Below are positions 23,939 through 32,482 of a DNA stretch of 64,000 nucleotides, one piece after another. The notes below the pieces were generated by a model, which was not told where the DNA came from, did not search any database, and saw nothing but the letters and a program-made list of their open reading frames with translations. Each line of letters starts with the position of its first letter. Position 1 is the stretch's first letter. Origin of the DNA: Betaproteobacteria bacterium (GTDB taxonomy: Bacteria; Pseudomonadota; Gammaproteobacteria; Burkholderiales; Rhodocyclaceae); NCBI GenBank assembly GCA_009777245.1, contig WRMF01000003.1, positions 1-64,000 on the forward strand, read 5' to 3'. A program made the translations under genes and the position numbers.

Positions 23939-25705
23939 ATGCTTGATTCCCTGACGAATGATCCTCGCGTCGTTTTGACCGATCTTTTGCGTCGCGCATT
24001 GGCGAATGTCGCGCCGGAGGCGGATATTCCGGTCATGCTGGAGAGGCCGCGTGTCGCCGCGCACGGCGATTTTGCGACCAACATTGCCATGCAGTTGGCA
24101 AAACAGATGAAGAAAAATCCAAAAGAACTGGCGGAGAGGTTGGTGGCGGAGTTGCCCGCTTCAGGATTGGTGCAAAAGGTGGAGATAGCCGGAGGATTCA
24201 TCAATTTCACCATAGCCCCGCTTGCCAAGGCAGGCGTGGTTCTGAAGGTTCTTGAGGCAGGCGATGATTACGGGCGCTCGGCTCAGGGCGGCGGTCGCAA
24301 GGTACTGCTGGAATTTGTCTCCGCCAATCCGACCGGGCCGCTCCATGTCGGGCATGGGCGCGGCGCGGCCTATGGCGCGTCAATCGCCGACTTGCTTGCC
24401 TTTGCCGGTTGGGACGTGACAAGCGAGTATTACGTCAATGACGCCGGACGGCAAACCGACATCCTTGCCTTGTCAACCTGGCTTCGTTATCTGGGGCTGC
24501 GAGGGATTGCCGCAGATTTGCCGCCCAACGCCTATCAGGGCGATTATGTTGGCAAAATGGCGGCAAGTCTGGCGGAGAATGAAGGAGATCGCTATCTTCG
24601 CGCCGCTCTCGAAGTGATGGAAGGCGTGCCGGCATTGCCCGCGCCGGAGCGCGAGGATGATGCCGCCAAGCATGAACGGGAAGCGCATCTGGATGCGTTG
24701 ATTGCAAACGGGAAAAAACTGCTGGGCGAAGACTGGCAGGCCGTGCATGACTTCGTATTGGCCGAGCAACTCGCGGACGGACGGAGCGATCTGGAAGAAT
24801 TCGGGGCGCGCTTCGACATCTGGTTTTCCGAAAAGGCGTTATTCGATACGGGGCTGGTGGCGCGTTCCGTGGCGCTTCTGGAAGAAGCGGGGCATATTTA
24901 TCTTCAGGACGGCGCAAAATGGTTTCGTTCTTCAGCCTTCGGCGATGAAAAAGACCGGGTGGCGCAGCGCGAAAACGGGCTATATACCTACTTCGCTTCC
25001 GATATCGCCTATCACCTGAACAAATACGAGCGCGGATTTGATCGGATGATCAACATCTGGGGCGCGGATCATCACGGCTACATTCCGCGTGTCAAGGGGG
25101 CGCTCCGCGCTCTGAATCTGGACGCGGACAGGCTTGATGTGGTTCTGGTGCAATTCGCGTCGCTTTATCGCGGCAAAGAGAAAGTTTCCATGTCGACCCG
25201 CTCCGGCGAATTTGTCACTCTGCGCGAATTAAGGAATGAAGTCGGCAATGACGCCTGTCGGTTCTTCTATGTGTCGAGGAAGGCCGATCAGCATCTGGAT
25301 TTTGATCTGGAACTGGCCAAAAGCCAAAGTAACGACAATCCCGTTTACTATATCCAGTACGCCCATGCCCGCATTGCTTCCGTATTTCGGGAGTGGGGTC
25401 TTGATCCCGCCGTCCTGAAGTCGGCTGATCTGGCCTCTTTTTCCGAGCGCGAATTGGCTCTGGCTTCGGAAATTTCGCGCTTCCCGGAAGTGATCGAGGC
25501 CGCTGCGGAAGACTTGTCGCCGCATCAGGTGGCGTTTTATCTCAAGGATTTGGCAACCTGCTTTCATGCCTGGTATAATGCCGATAGGATACTGGTTGAG
25601 GACGAGCCTGCGAAAAACAGGCGGCTTGCGCTGGCGGCTGCCACGCGGCAGGTAATCAGAAACGGGATGAACATTCTGGGCGTTTCCTGCCCGGACAGCA
25701 TGTAA
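23939..25705 (+). CDS. argS: Arginine–tRNA ligase
   Basis: A 588-residue class I synthetase. The N-terminal Add1 domain is followed by the HIGH motif in NPTGPLHVGHGRGAAYG, the KMSKS-equivalent region KEKVSMSTRSGEFVTLREL, and a C-terminal anticodon-binding helical domain ending in NILGVSCPDSM. The KMSKS lysine is partly degenerate, as is common in ArgS. It heads an argS–SPOR–dsbA-like gene string with short gaps. Confidence 0.97.
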   Translation: MLDSLTNDPRVVLTDLLRRALANVAPEADIPVMLERPRVAAHGDFATNIAMQLAKQMKKNPKELAERLVAELPASGLVQKVEIAGGFINFTIAPLAKAGVVLKVLEAGDDYGRSAQGGGRKVLLEFVSANPTGPLHVGHGRGAAYGASIADLLAFAGWDVTSEYYVNDAGRQTDILALSTWLRYLGLRGIAADLPPNAYQGDYVGKMAASLAENEGDRYLRAALEVMEGVPALPAPEREDDAAKHEREAHLDALIANGKKLLGEDWQAVHDFVLAEQLADGRSDLEEFGARFDIWFSEKALFDTGLVARSVALLEEAGHIYLQDGAKWFRSSAFGDEKDRVAQRENGLYTYFASDIAYHLNKYERGFDRMINIWGADHHGYIPRVKGALRALNLDADRLDVVLVQFASLYRGKEKVSMSTRSGEFVTLRELRNEVGNDACRFFYVSRKADQHLDFDLELAKSQSNDNPVYYIQYAHARIASVFREWGLDPAVLKSADLASFSERELALASEISRFPEVIEAAAEDLSPHQVAFYLKDLATCFHAWYNADRILVEDEPAKNRRLALAAATRQVIRNGMNILGVSCPDSM

Positions 25706-25715
25706 GGAAATGAAA

Positions 25716-26219
25716 ATGCGAAACAAGGAACAAGGCGGGATGCTGATCGGAATTTTCATCGGCCTGGTGTTTGGAGTGGCGATTGCTGCAGCCGTGATTT
25801 GGTACGTCAACAAGATACCGATACCCTTTGTCGAAAGGGAGTCGGCTGCGCGCGCCAGTACAAGCGATGTGCCCATGAATTTGCCCGGAAAGCCGGGGGA
25901 CGCCGCGTCTGACGCCGCGAATAAAACCGCCGCGCCGCCTGCCGGAGTCGCCAATGCGTTACCGGAAGTTACATCTGCCGCGCCGGAAAAAAGGCATTAT
26001 CTGCAAGCAGGCTCCTTCTCCAATCCGATAGAGGCGGACAACCTGAGAGCCACTTTGGCGATGCAGGGAATAGAAGCCAATGTGCGGCAAGTGATCCTGC
26101 AGAACAAAACCTATTACCGGCTGATGCTGGGGCCTTATGAAAAAAAGGCGGACGCCGACCAATCGAGCGCCAGACTGGCTCTGTTGGGCATCGAAACCTT
26201 ACTTGTCAATCAGGAGTAA
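25716..26219 (+). CDS. SPOR-domain membrane protein
   Basis: A protein of about 167 residues with one N-terminal membrane helix (MLIGIFIGLVFGVAIAAAVIW), an Ala/Pro-rich linker and a C-terminal SPOR domain (YLQAGSFSNPIEADNLRATLAMQGIE…YRLMLGPYEKKADA). SPOR domains bind denuded glycan strands at the division septum, so it should be a bitopic septal protein. AAGGA is seven bases before the ATG at 25716, which I prefer to the ATG at 25710. It lies ten bases after argS, a conserved betaproteobacterial order. Confidence 0.88.
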   Translation: MRNKEQGGMLIGIFIGLVFGVAIAAAVIWYVNKIPIPFVERESAARASTSDVPMNLPGKPGDAASDAANKTAAPPAGVANALPEVTSAAPEKRHYLQAGSFSNPIEADNLRATLAMQGIEANVRQVILQNKTYYRLMLGPYEKKADADQSSARLALLGIETLLVNQE

Positions 26220-26223
26220 ATTC

Positions 26224-26853
26224 ATGACAAACATGCTTTCTTTTCGCAACCTGTTCGTTGGCGCAATTTTGCTGCTGTGTCTGTCCATTGCCCCGGCTCA
26301 CGCGGCAGACGGCGTGAAGGTTGAGCGGTTATCTCGCGCCTTTCCCAAGGCGCATCCGGAAAAAATCGAGGTGATCAAGTTCTTTTCCTACGCCTGCGGA
26401 GGTTGCAACAGTTTTAATCCGGTCTTCACGAAGTGGGCGAAATCCCAGCCTGCCGATGTATCTTTTCGTCGCGTCCCGGTTGCCTGGGATAGCCGCCAAT
26501 GGAGCAATCTTTCCCGTCTTTACTACACGCTGGAGGCGTTGGGCGAATTAGAACGCCTGGATAGAGCCGTTTTTGACGCATGGCACAAGGAGCGCAGAAA
26601 TGACCTTGTCACGGAAAAGGGCGCGGCGCGCTGGTATGTGAGCAAAGGCGGCAATGAACAGAAATTCCTGGCGGCATACAAGTCTTTCGGAGTGGCGAGC
26701 AAGGTGAGCCAGGCCGAGAATCTGGCGAATGGCATGGGAATTGACAGCGTGCCGACATTGGTTGTCGAAGGGCAGTACAGGATACAGGGGGGCGACTTTG
26801 GCGCAGTATTGAGAGCAGCCGATGAATTGATTGAGCGCGCGCGAAAGCGATGA
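26224..26853 (+). CDS. dsbA: DsbA-like thiol:disulfide interchange protein with CGGC active site
   Basis: A 209-residue periplasmic thioredoxin-fold protein with a Sec signal (LFVGAILLLCLSIAPAHA). The active-site motif is FFSYACGGCNSFNP, with Cys58 and Cys61. DsbA normally has CPHC, and related betaproteobacterial proteins usually keep the Pro-His pair. The cis-proline loop SVPTLVV and the helical insertion are normal. The Gly-Gly dipeptide should alter the redox potential and pKa. The track start at 26137 lies in the SPOR gene; ATG 26224 begins the signal peptide. It follows the SPOR gene by four bases. Confidence 0.85.
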   Translation: MTNMLSFRNLFVGAILLLCLSIAPAHAADGVKVERLSRAFPKAHPEKIEVIKFFSYACGGCNSFNPVFTKWAKSQPADVSFRRVPVAWDSRQWSNLSRLYYTLEALGELERLDRAVFDAWHKERRNDLVTEKGAARWYVSKGGNEQKFLAAYKSFGVASKVSQAENLANGMGIDSVPTLVVEGQYRIQGGDFGAVLRAADELIERARKR

Positions 26854-26891
26854 TTTCGCGCAAGCGAAAAAAGTAGTTCCGCGCAAGCGCA

Positions 26892-28031
26892 ATGGTCACA
26901 CTGGCTTTTGTCCTCTACAAATACTTCCCTTTCGGCGGGTTGCAGCGCGATTTTTTGCGAATCGCGTTAGCCTGCCAGCATAGAGGCGCGGATATTCGCG
27001 TCTACACTCTGTCTTGGCAGGGCGATTTGCCCGCAGGGTTTGATCTTCGCATTCCGCCGTCCGCTTTTCGCGCGCTTGCCAACCATAGTCGTTATGAAAA
27101 ATTTAATGCCTGGCTTGCCGCCGATCTCGCGGATGATCCGGTATCCAGAGTGATCGGCTTCAACAAAATGCCGGGACTGGATGTTTATTACGCTGCCGAC
27201 CCTTGCTATGCGGAAAAGGCGAAGACTTCCCGCAGCCCTTTATATCGTTTTCTTCCCCGTTACCGGCATTTTGCGGCGACGGAGCAGGTAGTGTTCGCGC
27301 CGGAAGCCAGGACGCGGATTCTGATGATTTCCGCGCTCCAGAAGCCTTTTTTCCAGCGGCATTACGGAACGCCAGAGGCTCGTTTTCACTTGCTGCCGCC
27401 GGGGATTGAGCATGATCGGCGGCGTCCCGATGCAGCAGAGGCCGCTCTCATTCGCGCTGATTTTCGCAGTGAATTTGGCATTTCGCCGGACGATTTAGTG
27501 TTGCTGCAAATCGGTTCCGGCTTCAAGACCAAGGGCTTGGATCGCGCCTTGAAAGCCGTCAAGGCATTGCCTTTTGCCCTGCAAAGCCGAGTTCGCCTGA
27601 TTGCCATCGGACAGGACGCGCCCGCGCCGTTCCTGCGATTGGGAAAAAAACTGGGGCTGTCCGAGCAATTTTCCATTCTCGCCGGACGCGACGACATACC
27701 CCGATTCCTGCTCGGCGCGGATTTGCTCATTCATCCGGCGTACCATGAAAATACCGGTACTGTGCTTCTGGAAGCGTTGCTTGCCGGTTTGCCGGTGCTT
27801 ACGACCTCTGTTTGCGGCTATGCTCATTACATTACAGATGCCGGAGCGGGAAGGGTATTGCCGGAGCCGTTTCTTCAGGCGAACCTGAATCGCGCTCTGG
27901 AAGAATTGTTGACTGACCCGGATGAGCGGCGTCAAGCTATGGAAAATGCTCTGGTTTACGCGCAAACGGCGGATTTGCACGCCTTGCCGGAAGTTGCGGC
28001 GGACTTGATTCTGGATGGGTTATGCGACTGA
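26892..28031 (+). CDS. waaG: LPS core glycosyltransferase I (WaaG/RfaG-like)
   Basis: A 379-residue GT-B fold, GT4-family enzyme. The start FVLYKYFPFGGLQRDFLRIA is the WaaG signature. The C-terminal nucleotide-sugar site has IHPAYHENTGTVLLEALLAG, containing the E-x7-E motif. In E. coli WaaG adds the first glucose to heptose II of the LPS core on the cytoplasmic face. The donor sugar here is unknown. It overlaps waaP by 10 bp, the same pairing as in enterobacterial waa loci. Confidence 0.92.
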   Translation: MVTLAFVLYKYFPFGGLQRDFLRIALACQHRGADIRVYTLSWQGDLPAGFDLRIPPSAFRALANHSRYEKFNAWLAADLADDPVSRVIGFNKMPGLDVYYAADPCYAEKAKTSRSPLYRFLPRYRHFAATEQVVFAPEARTRILMISALQKPFFQRHYGTPEARFHLLPPGIEHDRRRPDAAEAALIRADFRSEFGISPDDLVLLQIGSGFKTKGLDRALKAVKALPFALQSRVRLIAIGQDAPAPFLRLGKKLGLSEQFSILAGRDDIPRFLLGADLLIHPAYHENTGTVLLEALLAGLPVLTTSVCGYAHYITDAGAGRVLPEPFLQANLNRALEELLTDPDERRQAMENALVYAQTADLHALPEVAADLILDGLCD

Positions 28032-28843
28032 CGCTTCTTGAACCCTTCCGAACGCTTTGGGCGGGAAAAGACGCTTTTGCCGAAGTGGAAAGGCTTTCCG
28101 GCAAGGTATACCGCGTCATGCCGGGCAGACGCACCTTGCGAGTGGAAATTGCGGGCGAAGGATATTTTGTCAAGATACATCACGGAGCTGGCTGGCGCGA
28201 GATTTTCAATAATCTTGTCCGGGGGCGTTTGCCAGTGCTGGGAGCTGGGCAGGAATGGCAAGCCCTGACGCGACTGGCGGAAGCAAATGTTCCGAGCATG
28301 ACGGCGATAGCTTTCGGCGAGCAGGGCTGGAATCCGGCAAGGCGGCGCTCATTCATCATTACACGGGAAATCGCGCCTGCCGTCGACCTGGAAGCATATA
28401 CCCTGAATTGGCGCGAATCGCCGCCTGCATCTACCGAAAAACGCGCCTTGATTGCCGAAGTAGCCCGCATGACGCGCCAAATGCACCTGACCGGTGTCAA
28501 CCATCGGGACTGCTATATTTGCCATTTTTTGTGGCAGAGAACGACTGCGCCATCCGGTTTTGCGGAAAAGATTGTCCCCAGGCTTTTTTTGATTGACCTG
28601 CATCGCGCTCAGGTTCGTGCCGCAGTGCCGCGCCGCTGGCGGGACAAGGATCTGGCAGCGCTTTATTTTTCCGCGCTGGAAATCGGTCTCACCCGCCTTG
28701 ATCGCTTTTACTTTCTGCGAATATATTTTGCCAAACCGCTGGCCGATATTTTTCGTCAGGAAGCGACATTGCTGGCCTGGCTGGAACGGGAGGCTCTGCG
28801 CCTGAAAACGCGGTTTCAGAAGAAATTCGGCGGGCAGTTATGA
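28022..28843 (+). CDS. waaP: LPS core heptose(I) kinase
   Basis: A 273-residue kinase-fold protein, the normal size for WaaP/RfaP, which phosphorylates heptose I of the inner core and stabilises the outer membrane. GEGYFVKIH supplies the ATP-site lysine. GVNHRDCYICHFL gives the catalytic Asp163, and IDLHRAQ gives Asp192 of the metal-binding loop. It overlaps waaG by 10 bp. Confidence 0.93.
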   Translation: MRLTLLEPFRTLWAGKDAFAEVERLSGKVYRVMPGRRTLRVEIAGEGYFVKIHHGAGWREIFNNLVRGRLPVLGAGQEWQALTRLAEANVPSMTAIAFGEQGWNPARRRSFIITREIAPAVDLEAYTLNWRESPPASTEKRALIAEVARMTRQMHLTGVNHRDCYICHFLWQRTTAPSGFAEKIVPRLFLIDLHRAQVRAAVPRRWRDKDLAALYFSALEIGLTRLDRFYFLRIYFAKPLADIFRQEATLLAWLEREALRLKTRFQKKFGGQL

Positions 28844-28851
28844 AACCTATA

Positions 28852-28935
28852 GTTCGTTTCAATAAAGCGGCTATCAGAGATAGTGCCTTGCTCCCCTCTC
28901 CCATTTATGGGAGAGGGGGTGGGGGAGAGGGTATG
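28852..28935. repeat. GGGAGAGG palindrome and TTTCAATAAAG unit between kinase genes
   Basis: The 180-bp gap holds TATAGTTCGTTTCAATAAAG (a unit also seen near 43303 and 47456) and then CCCCTCTCCCATTTATGGGAGAGGGG, a near-perfect palindrome shared with 47625–47655. A tract GTGGGGGAGAGGG follows. It interrupts the LPS kinase operon. Confidence 0.7.
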
Positions 28936-29023
28936 CGTTTGCGTTATTTCGGGCATTATCTCTTTAATTTTCATCCTCCTGTCAGTCGCTTTATTCAAGG
29001 GGGTGACCATATGAGATTTTGCC

Positions 29024-29809
29024 ATGAGTGTAGCCATGCGTGACTTTTTTGCCGATCGCGCCGTGCTTGCCGATGCCGGACTGGATAATTTCGCGGCGCT
29101 GTGGAATCTGTCCCTGGAGGCGGTGGATGAACCCAATGTAGATCGCGGCGGCTGGAGTTCTGTCTGTCGCCTGGAGCTGCCGGGCGGCGCTTATTACTTG
29201 AAGCGACAGGTCAATCACCTTACCCGGAGCTTTTATCGTCCCTTGGGCGAGCCTACCTTTGCCCGTGAATTCAGGAATAGTATGCGCTGCAAGGAGCGGG
29301 GCATTCCTGCCGTGGAAACGATTTTTTATGGCGAGCGGCGCGGGCAGAATAAGGAGGGCGTGCGCGAATGGCGAGCTATTCTGTTAACTCGCGCGCTTGA
29401 CGCAAGCGAGGGCTGGCAGAGTCTGGAAGACTGGATGTCTGATTGGGAGGAGTTACCGGAGGCTTTGCGCCATGACATTCTTGCGTCATGTGGCGGATTG
29501 GCGCGTGCACTACATGGCGCGGGACTTATATCCAACTGCTTTTACCCTCGGCATGTGTTTATATGCGCGAAGCCGGATGGTTTTGCGGCGCGCTTGATTG
29601 ACCTTGAGAAAATGCGAGGCATCTGTTTTCCTGACCGGGATCGAATCAAGGACATGGAGCAATTCGTGCGTCACGCGCCGGTTTTATCCGAAGCCGAGAT
29701 CAGATTTCTGCTGGGTATTTATTTGGAAACCTCGCCGGAAGACGCAAAAACGACGAGCCTGCGGGAGAAGCTGCACACACGCCGGAGGAAGAAGGAAAGG
29801 TGGCTATGA
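29024..29809 (+). CDS. InaA-type lipopolysaccharide kinase-like protein
   Basis: A 261-residue protein of the WaaP/InaA kinase-like group. RGGWSSVCRLELPGGAYYLKRQ is the N-lobe with the ATP lysine. LISNCFYPRHVFI is the catalytic-loop equivalent, and LIDLEKMRG supplies the metal-loop Asp. As in other InaA proteins there is no HRD; the loop keeps the C-(L/F)-Y-P-(K/R)-H pattern instead. It probably phosphorylates an LPS core sugar, but this is not shown. The start may be ATG 29024 or 29036. It overlaps the peptidase gene by 4 bp. Confidence 0.8.
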   Translation: MSVAMRDFFADRAVLADAGLDNFAALWNLSLEAVDEPNVDRGGWSSVCRLELPGGAYYLKRQVNHLTRSFYRPLGEPTFAREFRNSMRCKERGIPAVETIFYGERRGQNKEGVREWRAILLTRALDASEGWQSLEDWMSDWEELPEALRHDILASCGGLARALHGAGLISNCFYPRHVFICAKPDGFAARLIDLEKMRGICFPDRDRIKDMEQFVRHAPVLSEAEIRFLLGIYLETSPEDAKTTSLREKLHTRRRKKERWL

Positions 29810-30660
29810 GGCGTTTGTGCTGTCTGCTGCTCAGTCTCTTTTCCGTATTCGCATGGGCAGACGCGGAAAAGACCGCATGGTGCGAGCAACTGGACAGGCG
29901 CTTGAAAAGCGTCGAGGCGGCGTTTTGTCGCTCCTTGCCCTTTGTGGCGGGAGCCGAGCGTTCTCATGAAGGTCGTCCTCTTTTTTTGCTTGACCGTCCC
30001 CCTTCGCTTGACGAGGCGGAGGAAAAAAACGGGAAAGCCGCGCCGGGGGCGCGAATCTTCATGATCGGCGGGGTGCATGGCGACGAATTGACTTCGATCT
30101 CCATCGTGTTTCGCTGGCTGCCGTGGCTTGCCGACGCCGAAGCTAAACGGCATCATTGGCAGATAATCCCGCTTGCCAATCCTGACGGTCTTTTTGCGCG
30201 ACCATCAAGGCGCACCAACGGGAAAGGTGTGGATATAAACCGCAATTTTCCGACGCCGGACTGGGAGCGGGACGCGATAGCTTACTGGCAGAGGCGCACA
30301 GGCAAAGACCCGCGCCGCTATCCGGGAGACGAATCGTTGTCGGAGCCGGAAACCCGCTGGCTGACGGAGGCCATTCAGGCGTTCCAGCCGGACATCATCG
30401 TGTCAATACATGCGCCCTACGGCATTCTTGACTACGACGGGCCGCGCCAAAAGCCTCTTCGTTTCGGCAGTCTCACCTTGAACCAGTTGGGGGTATACCC
30501 CGGCTCCCTGGGGAATTTTGGCGGCATTCACAAGAATATACCCGTCGTCACCCTGGAGCTTGCCCATGCTACCGTAATGCCAACAAGAGCTGAGCAGCGG
30601 CGGATATGGACAGACATGCTCGCCTGGATCGCGCGCCACATCGAGGCGAAGGAAAAGTGA
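29806..30660 (+). CDS. M14-family zinc peptidase, MpaA-like (murein peptide amidase)
   Basis: A 284-residue metallopeptidase with a short signal-like N-terminus (RLCCLLLSLFSVFAWA). Zinc ligands are GGVHGDELTS (HxxE) and SIHAPYG (His). GVDINRNFPTPD supplies the substrate Arg/Asn pair, and VVTLELAHA the catalytic Glu. The nearest known relative is MpaA, which cleaves gamma-D-Glu–mDAP bonds in recycled murein peptides; unlike MpaA this copy appears exported. I chose ATG 29806 because it forms an ATGA overlap with the upstream kinase gene. Confidence 0.82.
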   Translation: MRRLCCLLLSLFSVFAWADAEKTAWCEQLDRRLKSVEAAFCRSLPFVAGAERSHEGRPLFLLDRPPSLDEAEEKNGKAAPGARIFMIGGVHGDELTSISIVFRWLPWLADAEAKRHHWQIIPLANPDGLFARPSRRTNGKGVDINRNFPTPDWERDAIAYWQRRTGKDPRRYPGDESLSEPETRWLTEAIQAFQPDIIVSIHAPYGILDYDGPRQKPLRFGSLTLNQLGVYPGSLGNFGGIHKNIPVVTLELAHATVMPTRAEQRRIWTDMLAWIARHIEAKEK

Positions 30661-30960
30661 ACCGACCCGGCATGACCGAAGGATTGACCTGAGAGCTTGA
30701 TGATGAATTAACGACGGCGTACAGATTGGTCAAGCCTACTTTTATAGTGGTTTTGATTTAAGCGTAAGCGTATACACTTTTTTCCAGGCGTAAAGCCGAT
30801 GCGGTTAGCCCTCTCCCGCAAGTGGTGTATAGACTCGACACATGGGTAACACTTTTGCTGTTATCTACGAAGCGAGGAAACGGTCATGCCTTGGAGGGAA
30901 CAAACAGTATTTGAACAAAGTAAAAAGTTTGTCATATTGGCCGTTACAAATAAAGCAATA
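30661..30960 (+). repeat. Gene-free gap with dispersed repeat R3
   Basis: Between the peptidase and hupF (convergent) there is no credible gene. 30746–30830 reads TAGTGGTTTTGATTTAAGCG, GCGTATACACTTTTTTCCAG and a CCCTCTCCCGCAAG tract, matching the first half of repeat R2 at 11913. The palindromic TTAAAAATTTTTAA core is missing from this copy. Confidence 0.65.
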
Positions 30961-31269
30961 TCAGCCGGATTTCAGGAAGTCTGGCAATTCCGGCTCTCTA
31001 TCAGCGAGGTCGGGGAAAAAAGCGTCAATCGCGGCAGGGGAAGTATCGCCTGCAAGCACGCTCTCCAATGCGTCAAGCGCGGAATTGATGGCTGCGGCGC
31101 GATCATCATCCAGCGACTCCCGCGCGACATCGGCAAAGGCAAGCGCCCACGCCCCCTTTGGCTGAAAGCCGATAAGCCGCATATCCAGCATGAATTCGCC
31201 GCCTCTGCCACGACAGAGGGCAAAACATTCGCCCGGCTCAATTACCTGCATGGGAATGCCGATGCACAT
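30961..31269 (-). CDS. hupF: Hydrogenase maturation chaperone HypC/HupF family
   Basis: A 102-residue protein starting MCIGIPMQV. The cysteine exposed after Met removal is the residue that holds iron with HypD or the large-subunit precursor. The length and the C-terminal extension (AFFPDLADREPELPDFL) mark it as the longer HupF type, linked to uptake hydrogenase assembly under oxygen, rather than short HypC. The ATG is joined to the hupD stop as TGATG. The ORF track adds seven residues from an upstream start. Confidence 0.88.
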   Translation of the reverse strand: MCIGIPMQVIEPGECFALCRGRGGEFMLDMRLIGFQPKGAWALAFADVARESLDDDRAAAINSALDALESVLAGDTSPAAIDAFFPDLADREPELPDFLKSG

Positions 31270-31907
31270 CAATCTTCTCCCTGCTCGCAAAGAAGGTTTA
31301 CGAACCGCGCATCTCCCTCGCGCCAGGCAAGTGACCGAGCCGGGCGTCCAGCTTCATAGGCGGTCATGGACAGCGGGTCTGCGGGATTTTCCCCGATCAC
31401 TTCCTCGCCCGGCGCGCCCCATTGGGCAAGCCAGCGAAGGGCGCATTCTATCGCCTCCGGCACTTTTTCCCGCACAACAGCGGACAGGCTGCCGCCAAAG
31501 TCTTCCAGATTTTCCGGTTGCACACCGACCAAAACCAGTTTTTCCGGAAATTTTCCCGTAAGCTCCGCAGCGGAAAGGACTTCCTGAAAGCCGGTCTGAT
31601 GCAGGCTCATCTTTTTCACCCCCATGAAACGCGGCACTTCATCGCCTGTAATTTCCCGCAGCGTGCCCGGCGGGTCTCCGTAATCCACCGCGTCAAACAC
31701 CAGGAGAGCATCCGCTTCCTGTACCTGGGGCAACAGGTAAAGCCCCTGGGTTCCGCCGTCAAGCAAGGTGACGTTTTTCGGAAATCGCCGGTTCATGATC
31801 AATGCCTCAACGCAACGCACGCCAAAACCCTCGTCGGCCCAAAGCAGGTTGCCGATGCCGAGAACGAGGATGCGAGGAGTACGGGATGCGCCCGGAAAAG
31901 ATGTCAT
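31269..31907 (-). CDS. hupD: [NiFe]-hydrogenase maturation endopeptidase
   Basis: A protease of about 212 residues that trims the C-terminus of the uptake-hydrogenase large subunit after nickel insertion. ILVLGIGNLLWADEGFGVRC carries the first nickel-sensing Glu/Asp, and FDAVDYG the second. SLHQTGFQEVL holds the conserved His, and GVQPENLE is typical. I use ATG 31907; the track's 31964 is a TTG, and ATG 31943 is also possible. It is coupled to hupF by a one-base overlap. The large-subunit gene itself is not in the window. Confidence 0.9.
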   Translation of the reverse strand: MTSFPGASRTPRILVLGIGNLLWADEGFGVRCVEALIMNRRFPKNVTLLDGGTQGLYLLPQVQEADALLVFDAVDYGDPPGTLREITGDEVPRFMGVKKMSLHQTGFQEVLSAAELTGKFPEKLVLVGVQPENLEDFGGSLSAVVREKVPEAIECALRWLAQWGAPGEEVIGENPADPLSMTAYEAGRPARSLAWREGDARFVNLLCEQGED

Positions 31908-31954
31908 GGCAGAGTAGTTTAATGGATTGGCAGGAAGTCGCATAGAATAAGGGG

Positions 31955-32482
31955 ATGAACACAAACATGAATCTTCATCTTGTTGGCCTTATGGGGTCGG
32001 GTAAAACGACCGTGGGGCGCCAATTGGCAAAACTCATGGATCGCGTCTTTCTGGACGCCGACCATGAAATTGAAGCCCGAACCGGAGTCCGCATCCCGAT
32101 CATTTTCGAGATTGAGGGCGAGTCTGGATTTCGCCGTCGGGAGGCGCAAGTCATTGACGAACTGACGGGACGGCAGGGAATTGTCCTCGCAACCGGCGGC
32201 GGCGCGATACTGGACGCAAATAATCGCAACCTGTTGCGGCAACGGGGCTGGGTGGTCTATCTGGACGCGCATCCTCTGCTTCTTCGGGAACGCACCCGAT
32301 TTGACCGTAACCGTCCCCTCCTGCAAGTGGAAAATCCGCTTGAATGCCTGGAGCGTCTTTACGCCGAGCGCGATCCCATTTATCGTGAAGTCGCGCATTG
32401 TGTCGTTGATTGCAACACAATGCAGCTACATAATCTTGTCCAGTCACTTTTAAGGGAGTTTGCCAGGGTATGCGAACACTGA
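31955..32482 (+). CDS. aroK: Shikimate kinase
   Basis: A 175-residue NMP-kinase-fold enzyme that phosphorylates shikimate. The P-loop is [15 protein letters not shown]. The shikimate-binding DADHEIE and [10 protein letters not shown] motifs and the lid arginine region (RNRPLL) are present. A possible AAGGGG directly abuts ATG 31955, so the second ATG at 31967 is also credible. It overlaps aroB by 13 bp, the standard aroK–aroB pair. Confidence 0.94.
   Translation: MNTNMNLHLVGLMGSGKTTVGRQLAKLMDRVFLDADHEIEARTGVRIPIIFEIEGESGFRRREAQVIDELTGRQGIVLATGGGAILDANNRNLLRQRGWVVYLDAHPLLLRERTRFDRNRPLLQVENPLECLERLYAERDPIYREVAHCVVDCNTMQLHNLVQSLLREFARVCEH

Noticed and set aside
30886-31922. Plus-strand ORFs opposite hupF and hupD (30886–31359, 31422–31922)
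   Set aside because: The minus-strand genes carry MCIGIP and the maturation-protease motifs; the plus frames show nothing.
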